The notes beneath the pieces were generated by a model that saw only the letters and a list, made by a program, of their open reading frames with translations, was not told where the DNA came from and made no database searches. Made by a program: the position numbers and the translations under genes. DNA of 64,000 nt from Allorhodopirellula heiligendammensis (lineage in GTDB: Bacteria; Planctomycetota; Planctomycetia; Pirellulales; Pirellulaceae). The DNA is taken from positions 744,001 through 808,000 of the forward strand of contig NZ_SJPU01000001.1 of assembly GCF_007860105.1 (NCBI RefSeq), given 5' to 3'. Shown in pieces: positions 55,097 through 64,000 of this stretch (positions are counted from its first letter, which is position 1; the number at the start of each line of letters is the position of its first letter).

Positions 55097-57172
55097 ATGC
55101 TCGTCACTCTCTCCTGGTTGTCGCAGTACGTTGACCTGAAGCTTCCCCACGATGAGTTGGTGGATCGCTTGAGTCTTTCGGGTTTGAATCATGAATCAAG
55201 TGAGACAGTCGACGGCGAGACAATCGTCGATCTAGAAGTGACCAGCAATCGCGGCGACTGTCTCGGTCACATCGGTGTGGCGCGGGAGATTGCCGTCCTG
55301 ACCGAGCAAAAGCTGAAGTTGCCCAAGGTCCAGTTCACCGAGTCAGCTGTGCAGGCCGCCGACCTGATCAGCGTTGCTAATGATTTTCCTGAGGCATGCC
55401 CGCGATACACCGCTCGCGTAATCCAAGGCGTGACGGTCGGCGAGAGCCCTGAGTGGTTACAACGCGCCCTGCGATCGATGGGGATTGGCGTCGTCAATAA
55501 CGTGGTCGATGTCACCAATTATGTCATGATGGAATGCGGTCAACCTTTGCACGCGTTCGATGCTGCTGCCGTTGCTGGCCAGCAGTTGGTTATCCGGCCG
55601 GGACTCCCCTCGGAGAAGCTGCAAGCGATCGACCATCGTGACTACGATTTGACCGCTGAGACGTGCGTGATCGCTGATGCTGACGCGGCGCTCGCGATCG
55701 CTGGCGTGATGGGCGGTGCCAGTAGCGAGGTGTCCGAACGCACCACCGATGTAATTATCGAGGCCGCAGACTTCACGCCACTTGCAGTCCGCCGTACCGC
55801 CCGACGATTGAAGCTGCACAGTCCATCGTCATTTCGGTTCGAGCGACGCGTCGATCCACGCGGAATCGATTGGGCGAGTCGCCGAGCGTGTCAATTGATC
55901 ACGGAAATTGCCGGCGGGTCCGTCGCAGCTGGCGTGATTGACACGGCTCCTTCGGTCGCTGATCGTCCGCCCGTCGAGCTCCGGTTGTCGCAGTTGCCAC
56001 GCGTTTTAGGTATCGAGATCGATGTGGCGACGGTTCAACGAATTTTGGCGGGACTGGGGTGTCGAGTCGACCTTGCCCATGACGGTGCCAGTGAAGCCGG
56101 TGCGAATCGAAACGCCGCGAGCTTGCGGTGCGTCCCACCGTCTTGGCGGCATGACCTCACTCGTGAAGCCGACTTAATCGAAGAGGTTGCACGGATTCAT
56201 GGCTACGACAAAATTCCAGAGAATGCGCCCATTCCGGTCGCGCCGAGTAGCAAGCGCCCGTTTGATTCCGCCATGGCTCGTCTCCGAGGTGTATTGACGT
56301 CGGCGGGCTTGAGCGAAGCAATGACACCGAGTGTGGTGACTGAAAAATTAGACGCATCGCTGTCGCCGTGGACCGATCGCCCTGCAATGCAGACGCGTAC
56401 CGCGATGTTGGAAGGTTCCAAGCGTCTGCGCCGCACCCTGATCCCGAGTCTGCTCCAAAGCCGCGCGGCAAACTGGGCATCGGCCTCACTGCATGCCGAT
56501 CTTTTTGAAATCGCTCACGCCTATCTTCCGCCACAAGATGACGGGAATGCTGATGCGTTACCGGTTGAAACGTATCATGTTGGATTGATCATGGGCGACG
56601 ACTTTTTCGTTGCCAAGGGGATCATTGAGACGGCGTTGACGCGTCTGGGCATTCGCGGCCAGCTCAGCGTTGAAACCGTCGAGCGAGATGGATTCGCGAG
56701 CGGAGGCGTGGTCGCATTAACACTAGCTGATGGTCAAACCGATGAGGTGATCGGATACTTAGGTGTCGTGGCCGATTCCTTGGTGCGGTCCTGGAAGTTG
56801 CCCGGCAGCGTTATTGCTGCCGAACTGTCCGCGGAACGACTTGTCGAGCTTTCGCATCTCGTTCCTCAGCAGCAGGCCGTGAGTGCATTTCCCTCCATCC
56901 TGAGAGATCTCAATCTGGTAATTCCCGAGTCGGTTCGCTGGGACGCACTGTCCAATGTGATTCACTCTGCTGCCGACGAGCGGCTGACAAACCTGTCCTA
57001 CCAGGAAACGTATCGCAACGAAAAACAGGATGGCCCCGATCGAAAACGAGTTCTGTTCTCGTTGGAACTGCAGAGTCTGAGTGAAACCCTGAGCGGCACT
57101 GATGCCGACGGCATCGTCGAGAATATCGTTGCGGCTTGTGAGCGGGAACTCGATGCTGTCCTGATGCGATAG
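55097..57172 (+). CDS. pheT: Phenylalanine-tRNA ligase beta subunit, lacking the OB tRNA-binding domain
   Basis: The 691-residue beta subunit starts at ATG 55097. After [17 protein letters not shown] and [17 protein letters not shown] it goes directly to [23 protein letters not shown]; the 100-odd-residue tRNA-binding OB domain present in typical bacterial PheT at this point is absent. The B3/B4 editing domain ([26 protein letters not shown]-like), B5 and the C-terminal anticodon-binding-like domain ([15 protein letters not shown]...) are present. Length is accordingly about 100 residues short. The pair with PheS is still expected to work. Confidence 0.95.
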   Translation: [691 protein letters not shown]

Positions 57173-57382
57173 TGGGCACCGCCTAGCAGCGTGGTCCCGA
57201 GCATGTCTGGGTAGCACCGCGCGCACGCGTCTCGGTAAGAATTTTCAGGCACGTTGGTGGGCGTGGCTACGAATCGTTTCATTCGTCATCAAATTCTATT
57301 CTGCAATCGGGAAATCTGTAGTTGTGCGGTGACTACTCCATGAATGGGCCTATCCGCTGCCGCGAACAGGAGTAAGAAAACG

Positions 57383-57874
57383 ATGCGGTCCCCGCAGATT
57401 CGCGAATTACTCGACTCGCAGGGGCCCGCCCTCAGGTTGTATGCAGCTCAGTGGTGTCGTGCACCTGATGACGCGGTCCAGGAGGCATTCATTGATTTGA
57501 TTGCCGCATCGGCGTGGCCAGAAAATCCACAGGCCTGGCTGTACTCGGTGACACGCAATAAAGCCAAGAACATTGGTCGCACAGAGTCTCGCCGGGCTAA
57601 TCGCCAACGGGCGGTGGCCGAACAGTCGGACGCCGATTGGTCGGTAGCCCACGACAAGACATGCCCGTTCGATGCAGATGATTTGCAAAACGCTCTTGAC
57701 CAACTCGATCCTGATGAGCGGCAGATTGTGGTCGCTCGGGTGTGGGGCGAAATGAAGTTGGATGATCTGGCTGAACTGATGAACTGTTCAACATCCGCGG
57801 TCCATCGCCGCTATCACGCCGCCATTGAAAAACTACGCATGCAACTGGAGGTTGAAAATGCCACCAATCGATGA
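57383..57874 (+). CDS. ECF-type sigma factor
   Basis: This 163-residue protein has region 2 (ALRLYAAQWCRAPDDAVQEAFIDLIAAS and NPQAWLYSVTRNKAKN) and region 4 (LDPDERQIVVARVWGEMKLDDLAELMNCSTSAVHRRYHAAIEKL), without region 3, as in ECF sigma factors. AGGAG lies 10 nt before ATG 57383; a further in-frame ATG at 57344 is less likely. It overlaps the next gene by 17 nt and so forms a unit with it. The controlling signal is unknown. Confidence 0.9.
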   Translation: MRSPQIRELLDSQGPALRLYAAQWCRAPDDAVQEAFIDLIAASAWPENPQAWLYSVTRNKAKNIGRTESRRANRQRAVAEQSDADWSVAHDKTCPFDADDLQNALDQLDPDERQIVVARVWGEMKLDDLAELMNCSTSAVHRRYHAAIEKLRMQLEVENATNR

Positions 57875-58427
57875 GTTCGAAAACAAACTGAGAGGCATCC
57901 AACCGCGTCCACTCGCGTCGAGTGCTTACGCGGCGGTCGAGGCCAAGTTGCAGGAGTCGGAATCGCAACGGTCTGATCCCAAACCGCAGCGGAGTGTGTC
58001 GCGCGCTGCATTGGTTGGCGTCTGGGCGAGCGGATTTGCCATCGGTGCGGCCGCGATGTTGCTCGTGGCACCATGGCTGGTCCCCCCCAGAGAAACGTCT
58101 GGTCCGAGCATTTCGGACGCCCGTCCCCACGCTCGCCTAGAGCACCAACCGATCGTCGCAACGAGCGAAGATGCGCCGGCGGAGAGGTTGGTATCCCTGC
58201 CCGGTTGGACACCACAGCACCGTATGTACTCGCCCTCATCGGCAGTGCTGACGGTCGGCAGCGATCTTCGCACGATGGCAGATTGGCCAGAAATCCCATC
58301 TTCCCTGCGACGTGTTCCTGGACAATCCGACGCAACCGTACCCGACGAAATCACCCGCGATCATCACCATTCTCATACGCCGACGACGCGACGGGAATTG
58401 ATTGATCAGATTCTCAACGAGGCCTAG
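57858..58427 (+). CDS. Single-pass membrane protein, candidate anti-sigma factor
   Basis: This 189-residue protein starts at ATG 57858 with GGAGG seven nt upstream, inside the end of the ECF gene. Residues about 47-70 form one hydrophobic helix (ALVGVWASGFAIGAAAMLLVAPWLV). A cytoplasmic N-terminal half without a zinc-binding motif and a periplasmic C-terminal half rich in Pro/Ser follow. Position and topology suggest an anti-sigma factor or sensor for the ECF factor, but there is no sequence match to known anti-sigma domains. Confidence 0.7.
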   Translation: MPPIDEFENKLRGIQPRPLASSAYAAVEAKLQESESQRSDPKPQRSVSRAALVGVWASGFAIGAAAMLLVAPWLVPPRETSGPSISDARPHARLEHQPIVATSEDAPAERLVSLPGWTPQHRMYSPSSAVLTVGSDLRTMADWPEIPSSLRRVPGQSDATVPDEITRDHHHSHTPTTRRELIDQILNEA

Positions 58428-58430
58428 AAG

Positions 58431-61379
58431 ATGAAGCTGCAGACATTGAAAACTCCCCTCATCAAGCACGCAACATGTGTGCTGATGGTGAGCCTGTTGT
58501 GGCAGGCCTTTCCAGCTAGTCGGGCACCCGCCGATGATCCAGCGAAGTCGGCATCAGCCTCACGAGAAAGATCCGATGAAGTCCTGCGACGAGAGGACGA
58601 TGGCTGGAAGGAGTATGACTCGCCTCGTGGTAGAATTCTTCATCGTGCGTTGACGGTGTATCCGGCGGCTGAGTCATCAACGCATGATTCGATACGTTTG
58701 CTACCCAAGAGCGAAGAGATGCGAGACGCCAACGCGGCGATTTGGTATATCAAAGCGCTGGGGTTTCTCGAACAGACAGCGGCACGCCAAGCGATCGAGC
58801 GATTCCAATCCGAGCAGACGGAGCGAATGTGGGACGATATCAACTTTGAGCCCGCCCCGTGGTCGTGGCTGCGGACCCCACCAGACCAATTGCCCATAGA
58901 AGAGGTAAATAACTATTTAGTGTATTCGAATTTCCAACGTGAACTGCTGCACCGGGCCGCCCGATGTCGCAACTTTGATTTAGACCGAAATATTCACGAG
59001 GTCGACGATGTCGTGGGCTTCCTGTTACCGGAAATTCAGGCACTTCGACAGCTTGGCCGTCATCAGTCGTTACGCTGTCGAGTCGCGATCGCTGAAGGAG
59101 AATACGCAATCGCGAGAACCATCTTAGGCGAGAACTTTCAACTCGCTCGTCATCTCTCCGATGAACCTTTCTTAGTATCGACTCTCGTGGGGAGTGCTAT
59201 TGCCCAATCGAGTTTTGAGGATGCGATCTATCTTCTCGGTGAGCCCGATAGTCCTAATCTCTACTGGGCGATCGCCGAATTGCCTAATCCGTTGATCGAT
59301 CAGCGTCGAGGCGTGGAACTAGAGACCAACCTGCTATTTCAGCAAGTGCGCCCTCTGGACAGAATCGATGACGATCCGATTACCGACATAGACTGGGCTG
59401 ACTTTCTTAACCAGATCATGCCGATGATCGGTGACGAGAGTGAAATCGGAAAGCGGTTCAAATCGACCGGTGTACTGGGGGTGTCACTCTATATCGCGAC
59501 GGCGGAAGGTGAGGTTAATTCGTACCTGCGTGACGAATGCGATCTGACGCCTGCACAGATAGATGCGTTGCCGGTAACTCAAGCGTTCTTTCTAGCAATG
59601 CGGCGGATGTACGAGTCGGCAAGTCACGAGGCGAATCACCTCTACCATGCTCCTGGCTCTGCCCAGGCGTCAATGATCCGCAACATCCAAAAACGTCGAG
59701 AGAGAATCTCGCAGCAGTATCCAACTTTGGACAACACAATCCAGTGGATCATCCCGGACTTCGCGCGGTCTGTGGTCCACGCAAATTGGCGACTCCAACA
59801 GCGGCTCGCCATACTGCAGATCATCGAGGCTCTTCGCGATCACTTGGCGACACATGCGTCGCAGTGGCCCGAAAGGCTCAGCGATATGGCCCTGCCCTGC
59901 CCTGACGATCCGGTAACCGGCGAGCCATTGAGTTGGTTGGTGGAAAACGAATTTGCCACGCTTGAGGCCGCCTTTAATGGCCTTGAGAGTCTGCGAATTC
60001 GCCTTGAAGTTGGATTGCTACAGAGCTCCGATACCGAAACGCCGCCAGCGGAGTCCACGGCAGTTCAAGCAACATCGAATTGGCAAACCACTTTCGAAGT
60101 CGACGATCGAGCGACATGGAATTCGGCTTTTTCCGATGATGTGCTCGGCCTGCTCTCGCCCGCAGAACGTAGCTTCTGGCAGGCCATCCAGCGCGGCGTA
60201 TCCGACGCGATCGATAATGACTCCGGAGGTTCCAAACTGCTCAGCGAGTTGTGGCCGGGCCTCCCCGCCTCGTCGCTTGACAATTCGACCGACATGGACG
60301 GGGCGCTCCAACCCGGTCTCGGTGCCATCGCTGAATTTCCCATCCGCTGGGTTGTCGCCCTACCGAGAGCCTTGCGAGCTGTGTTTGCTGAAACTCATCC
60401 AACCCTGGGCCTGGGGTCGCCAGATTCTCAGTCGCTGGACTGGGTTAAAGATGTTGAGTGGTTGGCGATCGGTGTTGATCCAGATCAAGGCACAGTCAAG
60501 GCGATCATTCAATGTCAGAATGACGACACAGCGAAAAGTGTGCGAAGCCAGATGCCAAACCTCATGTTGGCGTTATACCGAAAATGGGTAGATCCCCAGG
60601 CGGACGTTCTGCCTGAGACGGAGCCGGATCTATTTGTAAGCGAAATCACTAGCGACCAAGTCACATTTTTCGTCGGTGGCACCGATCAAGACCCCAACGG
60701 TCTTGTTCGACTAATTCGGATGATCCACGCAGGCTTTCAGGGTACACTCAACAGCCGCCTGCAAAGCAAGATGTCAACTTTGATGTTGGCCGTACACAAC
60801 TACCATTCCGCGTTCAATCGGCTCCCTCCCTTTGCACAGAATTCCGATCCAGCTCAACGACGAGGGCTTAGTTGGAGAGTTTATTTGCTACCGTTCATCG
60901 GCGATGGTGAGTACGTCGATCTCTACCAGAGGTTTCATTTAGATGAGCCCTGGGATAGCGAACACAATTTCAAACTCCTGGAAGAAATTCCTGACATCTA
61001 CCAGTCTCCTACCGGTTCGACATTCTCTCGTGCGGAGGATGGTCGGACAACGTTGCTGGCGCCAGCGAACGAAAAACCGTTTCTCGGCGGAGAGAACGAT
61101 CATGCATTTCGACAGATTCTCGATGGGCTATCGAATACTGCGGCGATCGTGGAAGTCCGCCCGGAACTGGCAGTTCCCTGGACCAAACCCGAAGACTATG
61201 CGTACGACAATGCTAACCCTACCGGAGGCTTGAATGTACGGGCCGGCTCCACGGTAATCGGGCTGGGTGACGGATGGGCGGGAGCAGTCCCGATAGACCA
61301 AGGCGACGAAACCTGGCGAGCGTTGTTTACCATCGATGGGCGGGAGCAATTGAACTTGAAACACGACAGCGAGAGGTAG
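58431..61379 (+). CDS. Large exported protein with C-terminal DUF1559-like domain
   Basis: The 982-residue protein starts 3 nt after the previous stop. It has a signal peptide (CVLMVSLLWQAFPASRAPAD), then about 700 residues of helical sequence without a recognised domain. From about residue 775 it resembles DUF1559 (SBP_bac_10-like): MLAVHNYHSAFNRLPPFA, GLSWRVYLLPFIGDGEYVDLYQRFHLDEPWDSEHN, then PDIYQSP and a late IVEVRPELAVPWTKPED. Planctomycete DUF1559 proteins normally begin with a type IV pilin-like N-terminus; this one does not, and is a fusion. It is probably the output or sensor target of the ECF/membrane pair. Confidence 0.8.
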   Translation: MKLQTLKTPLIKHATCVLMVSLLWQAFPASRAPADDPAKSASASRERSDEVLRREDDGWKEYDSPRGRILHRALTVYPAAESSTHDSIRLLPKSEEMRDANAAIWYIKALGFLEQTAARQAIERFQSEQTERMWDDINFEPAPWSWLRTPPDQLPIEEVNNYLVYSNFQRELLHRAARCRNFDLDRNIHEVDDVVGFLLPEIQALRQLGRHQSLRCRVAIAEGEYAIARTILGENFQLARHLSDEPFLVSTLVGSAIAQSSFEDAIYLLGEPDSPNLYWAIAELPNPLIDQRRGVELETNLLFQQVRPLDRIDDDPITDIDWADFLNQIMPMIGDESEIGKRFKSTGVLGVSLYIATAEGEVNSYLRDECDLTPAQIDALPVTQAFFLAMRRMYESASHEANHLYHAPGSAQASMIRNIQKRRERISQQYPTLDNTIQWIIPDFARSVVHANWRLQQRLAILQIIEALRDHLATHASQWPERLSDMALPCPDDPVTGEPLSWLVENEFATLEAAFNGLESLRIRLEVGLLQSSDTETPPAESTAVQATSNWQTTFEVDDRATWNSAFSDDVLGLLSPAERSFWQAIQRGVSDAIDNDSGGSKLLSELWPGLPASSLDNSTDMDGALQPGLGAIAEFPIRWVVALPRALRAVFAETHPTLGLGSPDSQSLDWVKDVEWLAIGVDPDQGTVKAIIQCQNDDTAKSVRSQMPNLMLALYRKWVDPQADVLPETEPDLFVSEITSDQVTFFVGGTDQDPNGLVRLIRMIHAGFQGTLNSRLQSKMSTLMLAVHNYHSAFNRLPPFAQNSDPAQRRGLSWRVYLLPFIGDGEYVDLYQRFHLDEPWDSEHNFKLLEEIPDIYQSPTGSTFSRAEDGRTTLLAPANEKPFLGGENDHAFRQILDGLSNTAAIVEVRPELAVPWTKPEDYAYDNANPTGGLNVRAGSTVIGLGDGWAGAVPIDQGDETWRALFTIDGREQLNLKHDSER

Positions 61380-61515
61380 TGATGTTCAGGTGTTCGCTGG
61401 TCAATCTGATAGCCGTTTGCGATTGGTCGTCCTAGCCTAGGGAATCCGATTCATCGTGTGGCACTCGTCTGGAACAGCGACCGGGATGGGCTCTGTAATC
61501 CAGGACGCGCTTTCA

Positions 61516-61532
61516 ACACCGCCGAGCGGTGT
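61516..61532. terminator. Short hairpin between convergent genes
   Basis: ACACCGC and GCGGTGT form a 7-bp perfect stem around a CGA loop between the DUF1559-like gene and the DUF1501 gene. No clear T-run follows on either strand. Confidence 0.4.
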
Positions 61533-61576
61533 CTGCGTTAAGAACGGAGCCCGCTGCGAACGAACATTCGTGTTCT

Positions 61577-62977
61577 CTAGCTTAAGATTTCACGAACCAC
61601 GTGCGCCGGTTCGACGCCGGTCAGTTTGAAGTCGAGGCCTTGGAACTTGTAGGTGAACTTCTCGTGGTCGATACCGAGCAGGTGAAGCATCGTGGCATGA
61701 AAATCTCGAACGTGAACACGATTCTCCACGGCATTGTAGCCAAACTCGTCAGTGGCCCCGTGGCTGATCCCGCTGCGAACACCACCGCCTGCGATCCACA
61801 TTGAATAGCCTTTAATGTGGTGGTCGCGGCCACTGCCTTGTGCCATCGGCGTGCGTCCGAACTCACCGCCCCACACGACCAGGGTGTCCTTGAGCATGTC
61901 ACGCTGCTTTAAATCCGTGAGCAACGCCGCTGTCGCTTGATCGACTAACTTTGCTGTCGTGGCAGTTCCTGCCTTGACGCCCCCGTGATGGTCCCAGCCG
62001 CGGTGATAGAGTTGGACGAATCGCACTCCGCGTTCGGCCAAGCGACGAGCCAACAAGCAGTTGCTCGCGAAACTACCGTCACCTGGACGGCAGCCGTACA
62101 TGTCAACGATGTGTTGCGGTTCGGCGGACATGTCCGTCAGTTCCGGCACCGACGCCTGCATCCGAAATGCCATTTCGTAGCCGCTGATCCGGGTCGCGAT
62201 TTCGGGATCGTCGAGCGTGCCATTGCGGATGCCATTGATTCGCGAGATTGTATCGATGATCTCTTCCTGTTGGCGGCGAGTCACGCCCGCAGGGTTGCCG
62301 ACATAGTTGACAGGGTTTCCACTGGCGTGCATCTGCACACCTTGGAACCGACTCGGTAGGAATCCAGAGTGCCACTGTCGTGAACTGATAGGTTGTGCTT
62401 GTCCACCGCCCACGCTCGTCAGAACGATGTAGCCGGGCAGGTCTTGCGTTTCAGCCCCCAGTCCATAGAGCACCCATGAGCCCATCGATGGACGTCCGCT
62501 GATCGCAGTCCCCGTGTTGAAAAACGTGTGCGCGGGGTCATGATTGATCTGCTCGGTGTACATGGACTTGATCACGCACAGGTCGTCGGCATGTTGGGCC
62601 GTATGCGGTAAAATTTCCGAGATCTCCAGCCCACTGTCACCGTATCTGGCAAAGCTATGTTGCGGCCCCATGACCTTGAGCGTCTGCCCTTGCAATTGAG
62701 CGAGCTGTTGACCTTGCGTGATGGATTCTGGCATCGGCTGTCCGTCCAACCGCGCGAGCTCAGGTTTGTAGTCGAACGTTTCCAGATGACTTGGCCCACC
62801 CGCCATGCACAAGTGGATCACGCGTTTGACGCGTGGCATTATGACCGATGAATCGACCGCAGCAGCTTGCACGACAGCGGATTCCAGTAACGACCCTAAC
62901 GCCAAGCCACCGATCCCGGTTTGCCGTAGAAACGTGCGGCGGGCCAACTGCTGCGATGAATGATTCAAGAATGACAT
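61577..62977 (-). CDS. DUF1501 protein with Tat signal
   Basis: The 466-residue protein has a twin-arginine-like N-terminus (QLARRTFLRQTGIGGLALGSLL) and the DUF1501 (sulfatase-fold-related) layout: KRVIHLCMAGGPSHLETFDYKP, GVRFVQLYHRGWDHHGG, and VVWGGEFGRTPMAQGSGRDHH. It belongs to the alkaline phosphatase superfamily and is nearly always paired with a DUF1549/DUF1553 protein, as here with the upstream gene 28 nt away. The biochemical role is unknown. Confidence 0.93.
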   Translation of the reverse strand: MSFLNHSSQQLARRTFLRQTGIGGLALGSLLESAVVQAAAVDSSVIMPRVKRVIHLCMAGGPSHLETFDYKPELARLDGQPMPESITQGQQLAQLQGQTLKVMGPQHSFARYGDSGLEISEILPHTAQHADDLCVIKSMYTEQINHDPAHTFFNTGTAISGRPSMGSWVLYGLGAETQDLPGYIVLTSVGGGQAQPISSRQWHSGFLPSRFQGVQMHASGNPVNYVGNPAGVTRRQQEEIIDTISRINGIRNGTLDDPEIATRISGYEMAFRMQASVPELTDMSAEPQHIVDMYGCRPGDGSFASNCLLARRLAERGVRFVQLYHRGWDHHGGVKAGTATTAKLVDQATAALLTDLKQRDMLKDTLVVWGGEFGRTPMAQGSGRDHHIKGYSMWIAGGGVRSGISHGATDEFGYNAVENRVHVRDFHATMLHLLGIDHEKFTYKFQGLDFKLTGVEPAHVVREILS

Positions 62978-63005
62978 AGTCTTGCCGCTTACGAAGTAGG
63001 CGGGC

Positions 63006-64000
63006 CTAATAGCGAGTGATGGTTTCGTGCAAATTCAAAATCACGCGAGCGACGCTGGTCCACGCCGCCAACTCGGCTGCATCGAGGTCTTCTGCAGGCG
63101 GCGAGACGCCCGTGGCGACCAAGTCTTCGGCGTCGACGTGTTGCTCGGTGTAAGAGTGAATGTGCTCGATAGACAACTTTTCCAATTCTTCAGCGATCTC
63201 GGGTGCAGGCTTGTGCGACAACGCCTCGCGATACGCCCATTGGATTCGCTCCGCCGTGGTCTTCCCTCCCTCTCGCATGATGCGCGCCGCGAAGACGCGT
63301 GCGGCTTCCACAAACGTGGGATCGTTCAGTAGGGTGAGAGCTTGCAGGGGAGTATTGGATCGCGATCTCGCAGCCGTGCATTCTTCACGACTTGGTGCGT
63401 CGAAGGCCTTGAGCATCGGATGCAAAAAGGTTCGCTGCCAATGCGTGTAAAGGCCCCGTCGAAATTGATTCGAGCTCGTCTCGGCAACGTAGGTGCGTTT
63501 GGGAAAGTTCAAATGGTCGTAATAACCCTCCGGTTGGTAGGGCTTCACGCTCGGGCCACCGCGATGTTCCACGAGCAGACCGCTGACGGCGAGGGCATTG
63601 TCGCGAACCATCTCGGCATCGATGCGGAATCGACCCTGCCGAGCAAATAATTCATTGTATGGGTCGCTCGCCCGGAGTGACTCCGTCGGTCGGGATGATT
63701 GCTGGTACGCCGAACTGCTGACAATGGTGCGTATCAAATGTTTGACGTCCCAACCGGATTCGACAAACTCGACTGCCAACCAATCCAGTAGATCGGGGTG
63801 CGAAGGATAGGTACCCTGCCCTCCAAGATCATCGACACTCGTACTGATTCCACGCCCGAACATCAAATACCAAATTCGATTGACAAATGTCCGCGACGTT
63901 AATGGGTTGTCTTGTCGACACAACCAATTTGCGAGATCCAAACGTGTGGCTCGCGGAGAGTCAATTTCGAGCGATCCCAAGAATTCGGGAATCGCCGGCT
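63006..64000 (-). CDS. DUF1553 (PSD1) protein, 5' part outside the window
   Basis: The frame is open to the right edge of the window (codons continue upstream of the first possible start), so only the C-terminal 331 residues are seen. They form a PSD1 domain: LTSRTFVNRIWYLMFGRGI, GTYPSHPDLLDWLAVEFVESGWDVKHLIRTIVSSSAYQQSS, and SNTPLQALTLLNDPTFVEAARVFA. The missing part should contain PSCyt1/PSCyt2. It is 28 nt upstream of the DUF1501 gene, the usual operon partner. Confidence 0.92.
   Translation of the reverse strand, partial: PAIPEFLGSLEIDSPRATRLDLANWLCRQDNPLTSRTFVNRIWYLMFGRGISTSVDDLGGQGTYPSHPDLLDWLAVEFVESGWDVKHLIRTIVSSSAYQQSSRPTESLRASDPYNELFARQGRFRIDAEMVRDNALAVSGLLVEHRGGPSVKPYQPEGYYDHLNFPKRTYVAETSSNQFRRGLYTHWQRTFLHPMLKAFDAPSREECTAARSRSNTPLQALTLLNDPTFVEAARVFAARIMREGGKTTAERIQWAYREALSHKPAPEIAEELEKLSIEHIHSYTEQHVDAEDLVATGVSPPAEDLDAAELAAWTSVARVILNLHETITRY

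Noticed and set aside
1-64000. tRNA, rRNA, CRISPR array, transposon or prophage
   Set aside because: I saw no T-arm/anticodon pattern, rRNA-like stretch, regular spacer-repeat array, transposase or integrase. A tRNA scan would settle the first point.

Overview
The window is bacterial chromosome from a planctomycete, most likely a member of the Pirellulaceae (Rhodopirellula and relatives). This is inferred from gene content, not from a search. The marker families are two planctomycete cytochrome/DUF1549/DUF1553 proteins, a DUF1501 protein, a BBP7-type outer membrane barrel, a DUF1559-like domain, a sulfatase, LEPR-XLL/SdrD/DUF11 surface proteins, a secretin with a very long tail, and two Gfo/Idh/MocA oxidoreductases. 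Genes lie on both strands with moderate spacing. I see no phage, transposon, CRISPR array, rRNA or recognisable tRNA.

Layout. 1-7351: end of a sugar-binding protein, a DEAD-box helicase, then a tight trio (redoxin/cytochrome c/copper-monooxygenase-like protein, PQQ-type propeller, sialate O-acetylesterase-like enzyme) and a small Lys/Ala-rich secreted protein. 7352-14754: ahcY (minus strand), an orphan cytochrome/DUF1549/DUF1553 protein, a ribbon-helix-helix gene with an operator-like site, a metallophosphoesterase and a coiled-coil exported protein. 15195-21961: a BBP7 barrel and a 1527-residue DUF11/SdrD surface protein, followed by a structured stretch ending in a strong terminator. 22123-31337 (minus strand): sulfatase, then nusA-infB-rbfA, an endonuclease-III-like protein with a histone-H1-like tail, and yebC. 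The nusA leader carries a candidate promoter followed by an intrinsic terminator, so it may be an attenuator.

31652-41152: oxidoreductase, Cys-rich OmcB-like lipoprotein, and a secretin with a downstream lipoprotein. 41588-52924: hemolysin-III-type membrane protein, an RpoD-family sigma factor, a parvulin-type isomerase overlapping a small lipoprotein gene, a second oxidoreductase, an LptF/LptG-type permease, a hemerythrin-like protein, an unknown exported protein, and the moxR-DUF58 pair. 53165-57172: rpmI-rplT-pheS-pheT without infC in front, and with a PheT lacking its usual N-terminal tRNA-binding OB domain. 57383-61379: ECF sigma factor, a single-pass membrane protein (candidate anti-sigma factor) and a 982-residue exported protein with a DUF1559-like C-terminus. 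61577-64000: a DUF1501 gene downstream of a DUF1553 gene that runs off the window.

The strongest candidates for undescribed biology are the glycosylase-fold/H1-tail protein in the nusA operon, the nusA leader, the ECF/DUF1559 module, the structured RNA candidate at 21834-21961, and the ribbon-helix-helix gene with its ATGCAT pair. None of them has the clear signature of a large new multi-gene system.
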